Assembly (NCBI RefSeq): GCF_000719555.1
Contig: NZ_JOGX01000001.1
Span: forward strand, 124,001 to 188,000
DNA length: 64,000 nucleotides
Origin: Streptomyces sp. NRRL F-5727
GTDB taxonomy: Bacteria > Actinomycetota > Actinomycetes > Streptomycetales > Streptomycetaceae
Direction of reading: 5' to 3'
The notes under the pieces are model-generated. The model was not told where the DNA came from, did not search any database, and worked only from the letters and a program-made list of their open reading frames with translations. Of this stretch, positions 1-8,211 are shown piece by piece. Position 1 is the first letter of the stretch. Each line of letters begins with the position of its first letter. A program made the translations under genes and the position numbers.

Positions 1-384
1 CTGCAGCATGTCGGCGACGCTGCGCCCGACCAGGACCGCGCCGGAGGTCATCGGCATCGAGCGGAACCGGTCGATGACCCCCTTGCCGAGGTCCTGGGTC
101 ACGGCGAGCATCGTCGATTCGAGACCGAAGACCATGGTCATGGCGAGCATGCCGGGGACGAGGTACGCCTTGAAGTCCCCGTCGACGCCCTGTCCGCCGC
201 CGATCAGGTAGCCGAACATCAGCAGCAGCATCACCGGGAAGACCAGGCCGACGACCACCTGTACGGGCTGCCGCGCCCAGTGGGCCAGCTCGCGCCTGGT
301 CATCGTCCAGGAGTCGGCGGCCGCCCAGCCCAGCCGGGAACGCGTAGCGAGAGCGGTGCTCACCTCGTGGATCGTCGCACTCAT
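1..384 (-). CDS. ABC-2 type transporter permease, N-terminal part (cut by window edge)
   Basis: Membrane subunit of a daunorubicin-resistance (DrrB) type drug exporter. Only the first 128 codons are present; the frame is open to base 1. The translation starts [20 protein letters not shown], has a cytoplasmic lead of about 45 residues with the typical [10 protein letters not shown] segment before the first membrane helix ([19 protein letters not shown]), then a second hydrophobic stretch ([16 protein letters not shown]). This is the expected opening of an ABC-2 permease. Its ATG overlaps the stop of the upstream ATPase by four bases (ATGA), so the two are translationally coupled. The substrate is unknown; lipophilic drugs are typical of the family. 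Confidence 0.85.
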   Translation of the reverse strand, partial: MSATIHEVSTALATRSRLGWAAADSWTMTRRELAHWARQPVQVVVGLVFPVMLLLMFGYLIGGGQGVDGDFKAYLVPGMLAMTMVFGLESTMLAVTQDLGKGVIDRFRSMPMTSGAVLVGRSVADMLQ

Positions 385-1319
385 GCCGCGTCCTCCTTCG
401 TCAGACGGATGAAGACCTCGTCGAGGGTCGGCCGGCGCACGGCGATGTCCTCCGCCTCGATGCCGGCCGCCTCCAGGGCCCGTACGGTCTCGGTCAGGGC
501 GGCCATCCGGTCGGTGACCGAGGCGCTGACCATCCGCCGGTCCTCGTCGACCCGCACCTCGCCCGGGAGGAGCGCGGCCGCTCGGGCCACCTGAGCCGCG
601 TCGCGCAGGACCACGTCGACGCGGTCGCCGCCCGTTCTGGCCTTCAGCTCGTCCGCCGTGCCCTCGGCGATGACCCTTCCGTGGTCGACCACCGCGATCC
701 GGTCGGCCAGCTGGTCGGCCTCCTCCAGGTACTGGGTGGTCAGCAGCACGGTCGTGCCGCCGTCGACCAGCGAACGGACCGCGTTCCAGACCTCCGTGCG
801 GCCGCGCGGGTCGAGCCCGGTGGTGGGCTCGTCCAGGAAGAGCACCTCCGGCCGGGCGAGGAGCGACGCCGCCAGGTCGAGCCGCCGCCGCATGCCGCCG
901 CTGTACCGCCCGACCGCCTTGTCGCCGGTGTCCGCGAGGCCGAACCGGGCCAGCAGCTCGTCGGCCCGCGCACCGGCGCGGCGCGCGCCGAGGTGATGGA
1001 GCCGGCCGAACATCTCCAGGTTCTGGCGGCCGCTGAGCTCTTCGTCGACGGCCGCGTTCTGGCCGAGCAGCCCGATGCGCGAGCGCACCTCGTCGGCCCG
1101 GGTCCGCACGTCGAGGCCGGCGACCTCGATCCGCCCCTCGTCCGGGCGCAGCAGCGTGGACATGATGCGTACCGCCGTGGTCTTCCCGGCGCCGTTGGGG
1201 CCGAGGACGGCCTGGACGGTGCCGGCCCGGACCGTGAGATCGAGGCCGTCGAGGGCCTGCTTGTCCCCGTACCTCTTCCGTAGGCCGTCCGCGACGATCG
1301 CCAGATCGCGGTCAGACAC
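381..1319 (-). CDS. DrrA-type drug-export ABC transporter ATP-binding protein
   Basis: 312-residue ATPase that powers the permease encoded immediately downstream. It carries Walker A (GPNGAGKTT), Q-loop region ([21 protein letters not shown]), ABC signature ([15 protein letters not shown]), Walker B ([16 protein letters not shown]) and a C-terminal regulatory extension of about 90 residues with the pattern typical of DrrA proteins (ending [13 protein letters not shown]). Length matches the family. Transcription would start in the operator-rich gap shared with the divergent PadR gene, so PadR repression is the likely control. Multidrug or self-produced antibiotic efflux is the expected role; the substrate cannot be read from sequence. 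Confidence 0.93.
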   Translation of the reverse strand: MSDRDLAIVADGLRKRYGDKQALDGLDLTVRAGTVQAVLGPNGAGKTTAVRIMSTLLRPDEGRIEVAGLDVRTRADEVRSRIGLLGQNAAVDEELSGRQNLEMFGRLHHLGARRAGARADELLARFGLADTGDKAVGRYSGGMRRRLDLAASLLARPEVLFLDEPTTGLDPRGRTEVWNAVRSLVDGGTTVLLTTQYLEEADQLADRIAVVDHGRVIAEGTADELKARTGGDRVDVVLRDAAQVARAAALLPGEVRVDEDRRMVSASVTDRMAALTETVRALEAAGIEAEDIAVRRPTLDEVFIRLTKEDAA

Positions 1320-1360
1320 AACGTCCTCCCTCAGAGCCAGACATCAGATGCCGAAATCAG

Positions 1361-1465
1361 TAGTCAAACTTGACTAGAGCTTCACCGTACGCCACCGCCT
1401 CCCTACTAGTCAAACTTGATTAGCAAAAATCCCTCGACGCCCGCTGCCGCTAGTCAAACTTGTAG
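1361..1465. promoter_or_regulatory. Three PadR operator repeats between drrA-like and padR-like genes
   Basis: Three copies of TAGTCAAACTTG lie in the divergent gap: TAGTCAAACTTGACTA at 1361-1376 (a 7-bp inverted repeat with a 2-bp centre), TAGTCAAACTTGATTA at 1407-1422, and a half-degenerate TAGTCAAACTTGTAG at 1451-1465. These AT-rich islands stand out in a GC-rich background. They are the obvious binding sites of the adjacent PadR protein (inference; PadR regulators usually bind palindromes in their own divergent promoters). Confidence 0.8.
1384..1413 (-). promoter_or_regulatory. Likely promoter of the efflux operon
   Basis: Read on the minus strand, TTGACT (complement of 1408-1413) is followed after 18 bases by TACGGT (complement of 1384-1389), a fair sigma-70-like pair. 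The -35 box lies inside the second operator copy, and the first copy lies just downstream of the -10, so a bound repressor would block both polymerase entry and escape. Confidence 0.5.
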
Positions 1466-1512
1466 AGTGGCCTGGTGATCACCGCCCAGAGCGGACGGGA
1501 GGGGAAACGCAC

Positions 1513-2154
1513 ATGTCAGCGATCCGGCTGCTGATCCTCGGCGCGGTCCGCCAGCACGGCCGGGCGCACGGCTACCAGGTGCGCAACGACCTGGAGTACT
1601 GGGGCGCCCACGAGTGGTCCAACGCCAAGCCGGGCTCGATCTACCACGCGCTGAAGCAGATGGCGAAGCAGGGACTCCTGGTCGCCCACGAGATCGCGCC
1701 GAGCACCGCCGGCGGCCCGCCGCGCGTCGAGTACGAGATCACCGACAAGGGCACCGAGGAGTACTTCACGCTGCTGCGCGAGGCCCTGAGCTCGCACGAG
1801 CAGAAGACCGACGTCCTCTCGGCCGGCATCGGCTTCATCGTCGACCTGCCGCGCGAGGAGGCGGTCGCCCTCCTCAGGAAGCGGATCGCCGGCCTCGAAC
1901 AGTGGCGGTCCGCGGTCACCGAGTACTACACGCCGGAGGACGGTCCGGAGCAGCTCGGGCACATCGGCGAGATCATGAACATGTGGGTGCACGCGGCCGA
2001 CAGCGGCGCGGAGTGGACGCGCGGGCTGATCGAGCGGATCGAAGGCGGCGCTTACACCTTCGCGGGTGAGGGCGAGCCGTTCGTCGGCGTCCTCGCGGAC
2101 GGCGAGGAGAACCCGTACGCGACGGGGCCCCATCCGGAGGACGACCCCCGGTGA
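1513..2154 (+). CDS. PadR family transcriptional regulator
   Basis: 213-residue repressor-type regulator. The N-terminal winged helix (about residues 3-85) shows the PadR hallmarks: LLILGAVRQHGRAHGYQVRNDL, the WSNAKPGSIYHALKQMAKQGLL recognition region with SIYHAL, and YEITDKGTEEY. The C-terminal half (about 95-180) is the helical dimerisation domain of the long PadR subfamily. The ATG is preceded by a purine-rich GGGAGGGG at 1498-1505. It is divergent from the efflux pair and separated by three operator repeats, so it very probably represses that operon and itself; drug binding would relieve repression. It is coupled to the next gene by a GTGA overlap. Confidence 0.92.
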   Translation: MSAIRLLILGAVRQHGRAHGYQVRNDLEYWGAHEWSNAKPGSIYHALKQMAKQGLLVAHEIAPSTAGGPPRVEYEITDKGTEEYFTLLREALSSHEQKTDVLSAGIGFIVDLPREEAVALLRKRIAGLEQWRSAVTEYYTPEDGPEQLGHIGEIMNMWVHAADSGAEWTRGLIERIEGGAYTFAGEGEPFVGVLADGEENPYATGPHPEDDPR

Positions 2155-2870
2155 GCACGCGCCTCCATCTGAACAGCGCACGCTCCCCGCGTACGCCCGT
2201 CGGGTCGGCGGGTGAGTGGGCCGCCTTCTTCGACGGGTCGACGGAACTGGCGGCCAAGGACTGGCCGCCGCTGCTGTGGTGGGCGATGTTCGGCCCCGGC
2301 GACCTCGCCGAGGCGAGGATCGCCGACACCGAGGACGCCGGCACCGAGGCGCACGCGGAACTGCTGCGCGACTGGGGCGAGGCCACGTACCCCTACCTCG
2401 TCGTCGACCACCGGACGGCGGTGGCACGGCTGCACGCGAGGCGGGAGGCGCTGACCGGCCGGATCGGTGCGCGGTACGCGCCCGTGTACGAGGCGTTCAC
2501 CGCGCTCGTCGACGCCCGGTTCGGCCCGTACGTGCTCGTGCGGACCGAGGCGCTCGCGGACGGCGGCGGCGAAGGGGGCGTCCGCGGGCACTTCGAGGAG
2601 ACCCTGGCGGACCTGGACCGCCTCGACGCGGGACGGACGGTGGCCGGCGGGCGGCTGGACGGTCTGATCGCGGACTTCCGGCGGTGGCGGCACACGGACC
2701 CGGTCCGCCTCCTGTCCGGCGTCGGCCCGGGATGGCCGGACGACGACCTCCGGGAGCGTCTCGACGCCGCCGGGGGCGGGCGGTCCGCCGCCGTGGGGTG
2801 GACGGTGGCGGTTCTCGTCCTCCTCGGCGTCGTCGCGTGCGCCGTACTGGCGACGACGACGTCCTCCTGA
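2151..2870 (+). CDS. Hypothetical protein with C-terminal membrane anchor
   Basis: 239-residue protein not recognised. It begins with GTG overlapping the padR-like stop (GTGA), so it is co-translated with the regulator. The body is acidic, soluble and tryptophan-rich near the start (GEWAAFFDG, DWPPLLWWAMFG), with a DHRTAVARLHARREAL helix. It ends in one membrane helix (about residues 212-234, AVGWTVAVLVLLGVVACAVLA) followed by a short polar tail, which suggests a tail-anchored cytoplasmic protein. The operon position hints at a role linked to the efflux system, but nothing in the sequence proves it. A strong hairpin terminator follows. Confidence 0.75.
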   Translation: MSTRLHLNSARSPRTPVGSAGEWAAFFDGSTELAAKDWPPLLWWAMFGPGDLAEARIADTEDAGTEAHAELLRDWGEATYPYLVVDHRTAVARLHARREALTGRIGARYAPVYEAFTALVDARFGPYVLVRTEALADGGGEGGVRGHFEETLADLDRLDAGRTVAGGRLDGLIADFRRWRHTDPVRLLSGVGPGWPDDDLRERLDAAGGGRSAAVGWTVAVLVLLGVVACAVLATTTSS

Positions 2871-2882
2871 TCTTCGGAACGC

Positions 2883-2924
2883 CTGAACAGCCTCTGACCG
2901 GTCGACCGGTCAGGGGCTGTTCAG
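2883..2924. terminator. Bidirectional terminator hairpin
   Basis: A 42-bp near-perfect inverted repeat: arms CTGAACAGCC and GGCTGTTCAG enclose a fully palindromic core TGACCGGTCGACCGGTCA. It lies between the stop of the rightward gene (2870) and the end of the leftward TerD gene, whose stop codon (2910-2912) is inside the hairpin. Confidence 0.85.
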
Positions 2925-4286
2925 CGGATCGAGGGTGAACTCCCACTGGTGCTTGCTCTTGTCGATCACGATCAGGAGGGGCCCCTCGGGAATCCGGACC
3001 TTCTCCTTGACCCGGCGGCCGTTCCAGGCGTACGCGAGCCGCTCGGCGGGCTCCCGCAGCGCGCCGGGCGCGTCCCCCCGGTGGGAGAAGACCTGGAACC
3101 AGCCGCTGTGCCGGTCCGACGCCCGGACCGTCAGCTCGGCGGCCGGGCCGGTGTGGACGAAGACCTCCCGGCCGCTGCCCCGGACGGTCCCGGGCCCGAT
3201 CGGGAGCGCGGCCGTGAGCGGCCGGAAGGTCAGCTCCCAGTTGCCCGAGTGGCGCACTTTCAGCTTCACGGGGCCGCCGCCGGGCGGGGGCACGAACAGG
3301 GCGCGGCCGTAGTGGTCCGGCAGGTCGTTGCAGAACACGTCCTCGTCGGACCCGACGATCTGGACGTGGAGGAAGCGGAAGTGGGCGTCCGTGAGCCGCG
3401 CCTCCAGGATCACGGGGTCGGAGTGCGGCGGGAAGGGGAGGTCCACGGTGATGGTCTTGGCGCTCTTGCCGCGGTGGACGATCGGCTCGAAGTCGAGGAG
3501 GTCGCGGCCCCAGGCAGGGGACGCGGGCTCGGGTACCGGTACGGGCTCGGGTACCGGTACCGGCTCGGGTGCCGGTACGGCCACGGGTACGCGCTCGGCG
3601 GAAGGCGCCGCCTTGGCCATGACGGGAGCCGCACCCGAGGCCGGAGGCGTCGGGGCCGGGGACTCCCCCAGGGGTACGGCTCCTGCCTCGGAGCCCACCT
3701 TGACGACGTCCTGCAGTGTCACGGGACCGGCGGTCGGCGGCGCGGGAACCGGTGCCGCGGCCTGCGCCGCGCGCCCTCCGAAGTCCTGTGCCAGCCCCGC
3801 GAGGCCCGTGTCGTACCCCTGCCCCACGGCACGGAACCTCCAGGCCCCGTCGCGCCGGTAGAACTCCCCGAGCACGAACGCCGTCTCGGTGGAGGCGTCC
3901 GTCACGTCGTAGTGGGTCACAAGCCCGCCGTCGGCGGTCACCACCTGCGCGTAGAGGCCGGGCACCGCGCCGAACGCGGCGCCGTCGCCGTACCCGGCGA
4001 CCAACACCCGCTGGACCTCCGGCTCGACGAGCGGGAGGTCCAGTTCCAGCCACTCGGCGATCTGCCCGCCGCCGTCGCCCGCTCCCAGGTGCCGTACCGC
4101 ACCGGACGGATGCACGGACATGCTCCGGAAGACGAGGTCGCCGTCACGGCGCACCGCGCCCGTCGCGTCGAGCAGCAGGGCGGCGGCGTCCACACCGGGC
4201 GTGCCGGGCACCTGTCGGCGCCCGACCGCGACCCTCAAGGGAGCTGTGGGGACAGGGATGTTGGCGCCCTTGGCGATGTGCGTCAT
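2910..4286 (-). CDS. TerD family protein with repetitive linker and extra C-terminal domain
   Basis: 458 residues, about 2.4 times a simple TerD (about 190). Residues 1-185 form the TerD beta-sandwich: the typical MTHIAKGANIPV opening, an acidic calcium-site loop region, VAGYGDGAAFGAVPGLYAQV, and the hallmark FVLGEFYRRDGAWRFRAVGQGYDTGLAGLA. A linker follows (about 190-270) rich in Pro/Val/Glu, with three near-perfect PVPEPV units. Residues 275-458 form a second beta-rich domain (SAKTITVDLPF, VFCNDLPDHYGRALFVPPPGG, GPLLIVIDKSKHQWEFTLDP) often appended to actinobacterial TerD proteins, of unknown role. TerD proteins act in tellurite, stress and phage-tolerance systems and bind calcium. No other ter genes are nearby, so the specific function is open. 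Confidence 0.85.
   Translation of the reverse strand: MTHIAKGANIPVPTAPLRVAVGRRQVPGTPGVDAAALLLDATGAVRRDGDLVFRSMSVHPSGAVRHLGAGDGGGQIAEWLELDLPLVEPEVQRVLVAGYGDGAAFGAVPGLYAQVVTADGGLVTHYDVTDASTETAFVLGEFYRRDGAWRFRAVGQGYDTGLAGLAQDFGGRAAQAAAPVPAPPTAGPVTLQDVVKVGSEAGAVPLGESPAPTPPASGAAPVMAKAAPSAERVPVAVPAPEPVPVPEPVPVPEPASPAWGRDLLDFEPIVHRGKSAKTITVDLPFPPHSDPVILEARLTDAHFRFLHVQIVGSDEDVFCNDLPDHYGRALFVPPPGGGPVKLKVRHSGNWELTFRPLTAALPIGPGTVRGSGREVFVHTGPAAELTVRASDRHSGWFQVFSHRGDAPGALREPAERLAYAWNGRRVKEKVRIPEGPLLIVIDKSKHQWEFTLDPLNSP
3525..3578 (-). repeat. Three 18-bp tandem repeats inside the TerD gene
   Basis: GGGCTCGGGTACCGGTAC occurs at 3525-3542 and 3543-3560 exactly and at 3561-3578 with two changes. They are in frame and encode the PVPEPV linker repeats; copy number could vary between strains. 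Confidence 0.85.
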
Positions 4287-4345
4287 GGGCCCATGGTGCC
4301 AGTGGGGCAGCGTGAGGAACAGATGATCGCTTACGGCCGGCGGGG

Positions 4346-4996
4346 CTACGCCTCCTTGAGGAGGCGGGGGAGGTCGCGCATGTCGTGGAAGACGGTCGTG
4401 CCGGGTCCTTGCAGTCGCTCGGCCGCGGTGAGCCCGCCCGCGTAGCCCAGGGCCCGCATCCCGGCGGCGCGGGCGGCCTCGACGCCCGGCCGGCTGTCCT
4501 CGACGACCACGCAGGCCGCGGGGTCGACCCCCATCCGTCGTGCCGCGTGCAGGAAGAGGTCAGGGGCCGGCTTGCCGCGCGGGACCTCGCCGGCGCTGAA
4601 GATGCGGCCCTCGAACCGCTCGTACAGGCCGGTCACACCGAGCGTGTGCCGCATCTTCTCGTGGGTCCCGCTGGAGGCGACGCAGACCGGCAGAACGATC
4701 TCCGACAGCGCCTCGGGGAGCCCGTCGACGGCCTCCAGGCCGGCGTCCACCTCCTCCCGGTGCCGCCGCATCAGCCGGTCCCACCAGAACCGGGCGGTCT
4801 CCTCCCCCAGCTGCTCGGCGATCTGCGCGCAGATGGACTCCCTGGACCGCCCGATGAAGCGGTCGACGACGTCCGCCTCGGTCAGGGGCCAGCCGAGTTC
4901 CGAGCCCAGCGCGACCTGGATCCGTACGGCGATGCGCTCGCTGTCGACCAGCACGCCGTCGCAGTCGAATATCACCAGCTCTATCGGCTTGATCAT
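4346..4996 (-). CDS. HAD family hydrolase (beta-phosphoglucomutase-like phosphatase)
   Basis: 216-residue subfamily IA HAD enzyme. Motif I FDCDGVLVDSE carries the nucleophile Asp; motif II is VASSGT with Ser; the Lys of motif III lies in PRGKPAPDLFLHAARRMG; motif IV is VVEDSRPGVEAARAAGM. A helical cap sits between motifs I and II. Start chosen at the ATG giving MIKPIELVIFDCDG; a much longer open frame upstream has no recognisable protein and lies over the divergent gene. Such proteins hydrolyse or isomerise small sugar phosphates; the substrate is unknown. It is monocistronic, divergent from the following rightward genes. Confidence 0.88.
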   Translation of the reverse strand: MIKPIELVIFDCDGVLVDSERIAVRIQVALGSELGWPLTEADVVDRFIGRSRESICAQIAEQLGEETARFWWDRLMRRHREEVDAGLEAVDGLPEALSEIVLPVCVASSGTHEKMRHTLGVTGLYERFEGRIFSAGEVPRGKPAPDLFLHAARRMGVDPAACVVVEDSRPGVEAARAAGMRALGYAGGLTAAERLQGPGTTVFHDMRDLPRLLKEA

Positions 4997-5158
4997 TTCC
5001 GCAGGATAGAGGCCGGCCAGGCGCGTACGAAGCGGCCGGTGGCGCTCGCGCCCCGCGCGACGGCGGGAGCGGCCCCGTTTCACCGCTCCGTCGCTGGGCA
5101 GGCGCGGGAGTCCGGGACCCGTCACCGTCCATGCGGCACAGTCAGAGGGGGTCGGCAC

Positions 5159-5719
5159 ATGTCCACAGGAACTCTCCTGGCCATCATCATCCCGATCGCG
5201 GTGGTGATCGTCGTGATCACAGTGGCGATCGTCCTCGACCGGCGCCGACGGCGTCGGCTGCGGGAGCGCTTCGGCCCCGAGTACGACCGCACGGTCGAGG
5301 AGGCGGGCGGCCGGAGGGCCGCCGAGCACGACCTCGAACGACGCGAGAAGCGGCACGACGACCTTGACGTACGACCGCTCGACCCCGCCGTCGCGGACCG
5401 CTACGCGCGGGAGTGGACCGGGGTGCAGGAGCAGTTCGTCGACCGTCCCGAGGCGGCGGTCCACGACGCGGACCGGCTCGTGACCGCCCTCATGCGCGAG
5501 CGCGGCTACCCGACGGACGACTTCGAGCAGCGGGCCCGCGACCTGTCCGTGGAGCACGGCCGCACCCTGGAGCACTACCGGGCGGCGCACGAGGTCGACC
5601 GGCTGAGCTCCGAGCACCGGGCCACCACCGAGCAGCTCCGCGGAGCGATGATCCACTACCGGGTCCTCTTCGACGAACTGCTCTCCGACGGAAGTGGGTC
5701 CGGCTCCGGCCGGTCCTGA
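5159..5719 (+). CDS. Membrane-anchored protein of unknown function, paralogue of the next gene
   Basis: 186 residues. An N-terminal membrane helix (about residues 5-27, LLAIIIPIAVVIVVITVAIVL) is followed by an Arg-rich stop-transfer segment (DRRRRRRLRERFG), so the rest is predicted cytoplasmic. The soluble helical domain (about 80-170) has WTGVQEQFVDRPEAAVHDAD then RLVTALMRERGYP and IHYRVLFDELL. The same pattern recurs in the neighbouring gene (WQELQSLFVDDPRRAVHEAD ... VRYRSFFHRLL), marking a tandem duplication of a domain widespread in actinobacteria with no known function. RBS AGAGGGGGT lies seven bases upstream of the ATG; only 12 bases separate it from the next gene. Confidence 0.85.
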   Translation: MSTGTLLAIIIPIAVVIVVITVAIVLDRRRRRRLRERFGPEYDRTVEEAGGRRAAEHDLERREKRHDDLDVRPLDPAVADRYAREWTGVQEQFVDRPEAAVHDADRLVTALMRERGYPTDDFEQRARDLSVEHGRTLEHYRAAHEVDRLSSEHRATTEQLRGAMIHYRVLFDELLSDGSGSGSGRS

Positions 5720-5731
5720 GAGGCGTACGAC

Positions 5732-6442
5732 ATGCGCGAGAACGACACCCCCGACCGGTCCGGGACCGGTCTCTCGACCGACGACATCGCCCGCTCGTCA
5801 CGGGCCGGGGCCGCCCCCGGCACGGACCGGGACGAGCAGGGCCTGGACTCCGGCAGGCCGCCCCTGTACCCGGGCGAGGCCGTCGACACGCCGGACGACC
5901 GGGGCGACACGGGCGCGGGGACGGCGTCGGACACGGGTCGCGGCGACTCCGCCGACACCGCCGCCACTGACACGGGCACCGACACGGGCACGGGCGCCCG
6001 CGCCGGCGCCGCGTCCGTCGACGGCTCCTACGGCGCCATGGCCGGCGACGGCTCCTCCGGCACCACGGACGCGGACGTCGGCGACCACCGCCCGGCGGAG
6101 GAGTCGCCGCGGCTGATGGATCCGGCCGACGAGGAGGGCTTCAACACCCGCTGGCAGGAGCTGCAGAGCCTGTTCGTGGACGACCCCCGCCGGGCCGTGC
6201 ACGAGGCCGACGCGCTGGTGGCGGACGTGATGCAGAAGCTCGCCGCCACCTTCGCCGACCACCGCAGGAGCCTCGAAGGCCAGTGGCGGCAGGGCGAGGA
6301 CGTCGACACCGAGAGCCTCCGGACGGCCCTGGTCCGCTACCGCTCGTTCTTCCACCGGCTGCTCAGCACCGGCGCGGACCGTGAGACGGCAGGATCCGAT
6401 GACGGCGGCGACCGCGCCGAGCGGGACCACGCCGCCGGATGA
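5732..6442 (+). CDS. Paralogous unknown protein with long acidic disordered N-terminus
   Basis: 236 residues. The first about 130 are low-complexity and acidic (runs of TDTGTDTGTGARAGA type), probably disordered. The C-terminal about 95 residues repeat the helical domain of the preceding gene (WQELQSLFVDDPRRAVHEAD, LVADVMQKLAATFADHRRSL, LRTALVRYRSFFHRLLS) but without the membrane anchor. One membrane-bound and one soluble copy in tandem, followed by a hemerythrin gene, suggest a small stress module. No catalytic motif is visible. Start ATG with GAGAGG upstream. Confidence 0.82.
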   Translation: MRENDTPDRSGTGLSTDDIARSSRAGAAPGTDRDEQGLDSGRPPLYPGEAVDTPDDRGDTGAGTASDTGRGDSADTAATDTGTDTGTGARAGAASVDGSYGAMAGDGSSGTTDADVGDHRPAEESPRLMDPADEEGFNTRWQELQSLFVDDPRRAVHEADALVADVMQKLAATFADHRRSLEGQWRQGEDVDTESLRTALVRYRSFFHRLLSTGADRETAGSDDGGDRAERDHAAG

Positions 6443-6488
6443 AGGACGCGGCCCGGACGGCCGCCGCACCGGCAGGGAGGAGTGACCC

Positions 6489-6962
6489 ATGGACGGCATC
6501 GTGCTGCTGCGCGAGGACCACAAGACCGTGGAGAAACTGTTCAAGGAGTTCGAGCGGGCGGGCGACGACGCCCAGCAGCGCAAGCGGGAGCTCGCCGACG
6601 ACGTCATCCGTGAACTCACCACGCACGCCTGGATCGAGGAGCAGGTCTTCTACCCGGCGGCGCGGGAGGCCGCGCCCGACACCACGGACCACGTCCTGGA
6701 GAGCGTCGAGGAGCATCACGCGGTGCTCTGGATGCTCTCGGAGCTCGACGGTCTCGACCCGGAGGACGAGCGCTTCGACGCCAAGATGACGGTGCTGATG
6801 GAGAACGTCAGGCACCACGTCGAGGAGGAGGAGAGCGACTGGTTCCCCGAGGTGCGCAAGGCCATGGGCCGCAAGCGGCTGGTCGAGCTCGGCGAACGGA
6901 TGGCGGAGGAACGGAAGAACGCGCCCGGCAGTCCGCTCGAGGTACCGAGCGCGGATTCCTGA
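6489..6962 (+). CDS. Hemerythrin HHE-domain protein
   Basis: 157 residues; a four-helix di-iron protein. Candidate iron ligands are in place: His11 (REDHK), His46 and Glu50 (THAWIEEQVFYP), His76 or His77 (VEEHHAVLWML), and His110 with Glu114 (VRHHVEEEESDWFP). Bacterial HHE proteins bind O2 or NO, or buffer iron and redox stress. RBS GGAGGAGTG lies just before the ATG. It ends just before a strong bidirectional terminator shared with the convergent alcohol dehydrogenase. Its position beside the hypoxia island fits an oxygen- or NO-related role, but no operator palindrome is found upstream. Confidence 0.92.
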   Translation: MDGIVLLREDHKTVEKLFKEFERAGDDAQQRKRELADDVIRELTTHAWIEEQVFYPAAREAAPDTTDHVLESVEEHHAVLWMLSELDGLDPEDERFDAKMTVLMENVRHHVEEEESDWFPEVRKAMGRKRLVELGERMAEERKNAPGSPLEVPSADS

Positions 6963-6982
6963 CCACGACCTGTGGCACGGCG

Positions 6983-7018
6983 GTGAAGCCAGGACGGCCC
7001 GGGCCGTCCTGGCTTCAC
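6983..7018. terminator. Perfect 36-bp palindromic bidirectional terminator
   Basis: Arms GTGAAGCCAGGACGGCCC and GGGCCGTCCTGGCTTCAC abut with no loop bases outside the palindrome. It lies between convergent genes ending at 6962 and 7027. Confidence 0.92.
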
Positions 7019-7026
7019 GAGAGCCG

Positions 7027-8211
7027 TCAGGGCTTGAAGAGGATCTTCACCGCGCCGTCGCGCTTCGTCTGGAACATCTCGTACGCCTCCGGCGCCTCCC
7101 CCAGCGGCAGCCGGTGGGTGGCGAAGTCGTCCACCCCCAGGGGATCGTCGTCGGTCAGCAGCGGCAGGAGCCGGTCGACCCAGCGCAGCACGTTCGCCTG
7201 CCCCATGCGGAGCGTCAGCTGCTTGTCGAACATCACGAGGAGGGGCATCGGGTCGGCCGCTCCCCCGTACACCCCCGAGAGCGACACCGTCCCGCCGCGG
7301 CGGACCATTTCCACGGCCAGGTGCAGCGCGGAGAGCCGGTCGACGCCGAAGCGGCGCATCAGGCCGCGGGCGACGGCGTCCGGCAGGCGGGCCACCATCG
7401 AGTGCAGGCCCCGGGCGACGGGCGCGCCGTGCGCCTCCATGCCGACGGCGTCGACGACGGCGTCGGGGCCCCGGCCCTCGGTGACGTCCCGGACCCGCTC
7501 GATCGGTTCGGCGCCGTCGGCGGCCGGGTCGATGGTGTGTACGCCGCGGGCCGCCGCGCGGGCGCGTCGTTCGGGCACCGGATCGATGCCGACGACGAGT
7601 CCGGCGCCGCGCAGCAGCGCGATGCGGGCGGCCATGTCGCCGATGGGCCCGAGGCCGAGGACGGCGACGGAGCCGCCGGGCGGTACGTCCGCGTACTCGA
7701 CGGCCTGCCACGCCGTCGGCAGGACGTCCGAGAGGTAGACGAAGCGGTCGTCCGGCGGCCCCTCCGGGACCGGGATGGGCAGGGTGTCGCCGAACGGCAC
7801 GCGCAGGTACTCCGCCTGGCCGCCCGGCACCTGCCCGTACAGCTTGGTGTAGCCGAAGAGGGAGGCGCCGGTGCCGTAGGCCCGCACCTGCGTCGTCTCG
7901 CACTGGGAGTGGAGGCCGCGCCCGCACATCGCGCAGGTGCCGCAGGAGATGTTGAACGGCACCACGACCCGGTCGCCGGGGGCGAGGCGCCGCACCTCGG
8001 GGCCCACCTCCTGGACCACGCCCATCGGCTCGTGCCCGAGCACGTCGCCCGGGTCGATGAACGGTCCGAGCACCTCGTACAGATGCAGGTCCGATCCGCA
8101 CAGCCCGCTCGTCGTGATCCGCACGATCACGTCCGTCGGCTCCCGGATCTCCGGATCGGGCACGGTCTCCACCGAGACCTTCCGCCTGCCCTGCCACGTC
8201 ACGGCCCTCAT
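7027..8211 (-). CDS. Zinc-dependent alcohol/formaldehyde dehydrogenase (MDR family)
   Basis: 394 residues from the chosen ATG (MRAVTWQGRRKVSVETVPDP), which has GGAAGG eight bases upstream; a GTG nine bases earlier sits on the RBS itself. Catalytic zinc ligands: Cys in TTSGLCGSDLH and His-Glu in GHEPMG. The structural zinc lobe has four cysteines (CGTCAMCGRGLHSQC). The Rossmann motif is LGLGPIGDMAA. The length and the insert around VARGLHSMVARLPDAVARGL match the glutathione-independent formaldehyde dehydrogenase-like branch. It would oxidise alcohols or aldehydes with NAD(P) in the cytoplasm. Single gene, convergent with hemerythrin. Confidence 0.9.
   Translation of the reverse strand: MRAVTWQGRRKVSVETVPDPEIREPTDVIVRITTSGLCGSDLHLYEVLGPFIDPGDVLGHEPMGVVQEVGPEVRRLAPGDRVVVPFNISCGTCAMCGRGLHSQCETTQVRAYGTGASLFGYTKLYGQVPGGQAEYLRVPFGDTLPIPVPEGPPDDRFVYLSDVLPTAWQAVEYADVPPGGSVAVLGLGPIGDMAARIALLRGAGLVVGIDPVPERRARAAARGVHTIDPAADGAEPIERVRDVTEGRGPDAVVDAVGMEAHGAPVARGLHSMVARLPDAVARGLMRRFGVDRLSALHLAVEMVRRGGTVSLSGVYGGAADPMPLLVMFDKQLTLRMGQANVLRWVDRLLPLLTDDDPLGVDDFATHRLPLGEAPEAYEMFQTKRDGAVKILFKP

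Noticed and set aside
3525..3578. CRISPR-like array
   Set aside because: Three adjacent 18-bp units without spacers lie in frame inside the TerD gene and encode a protein linker.
5798..6622. Minus-strand frame of 274 codons over the acidic paralogue gene
   Set aside because: It is antisense to a gene with paralogue support and a good RBS; the repetitive translation arises from the low-complexity stretch.
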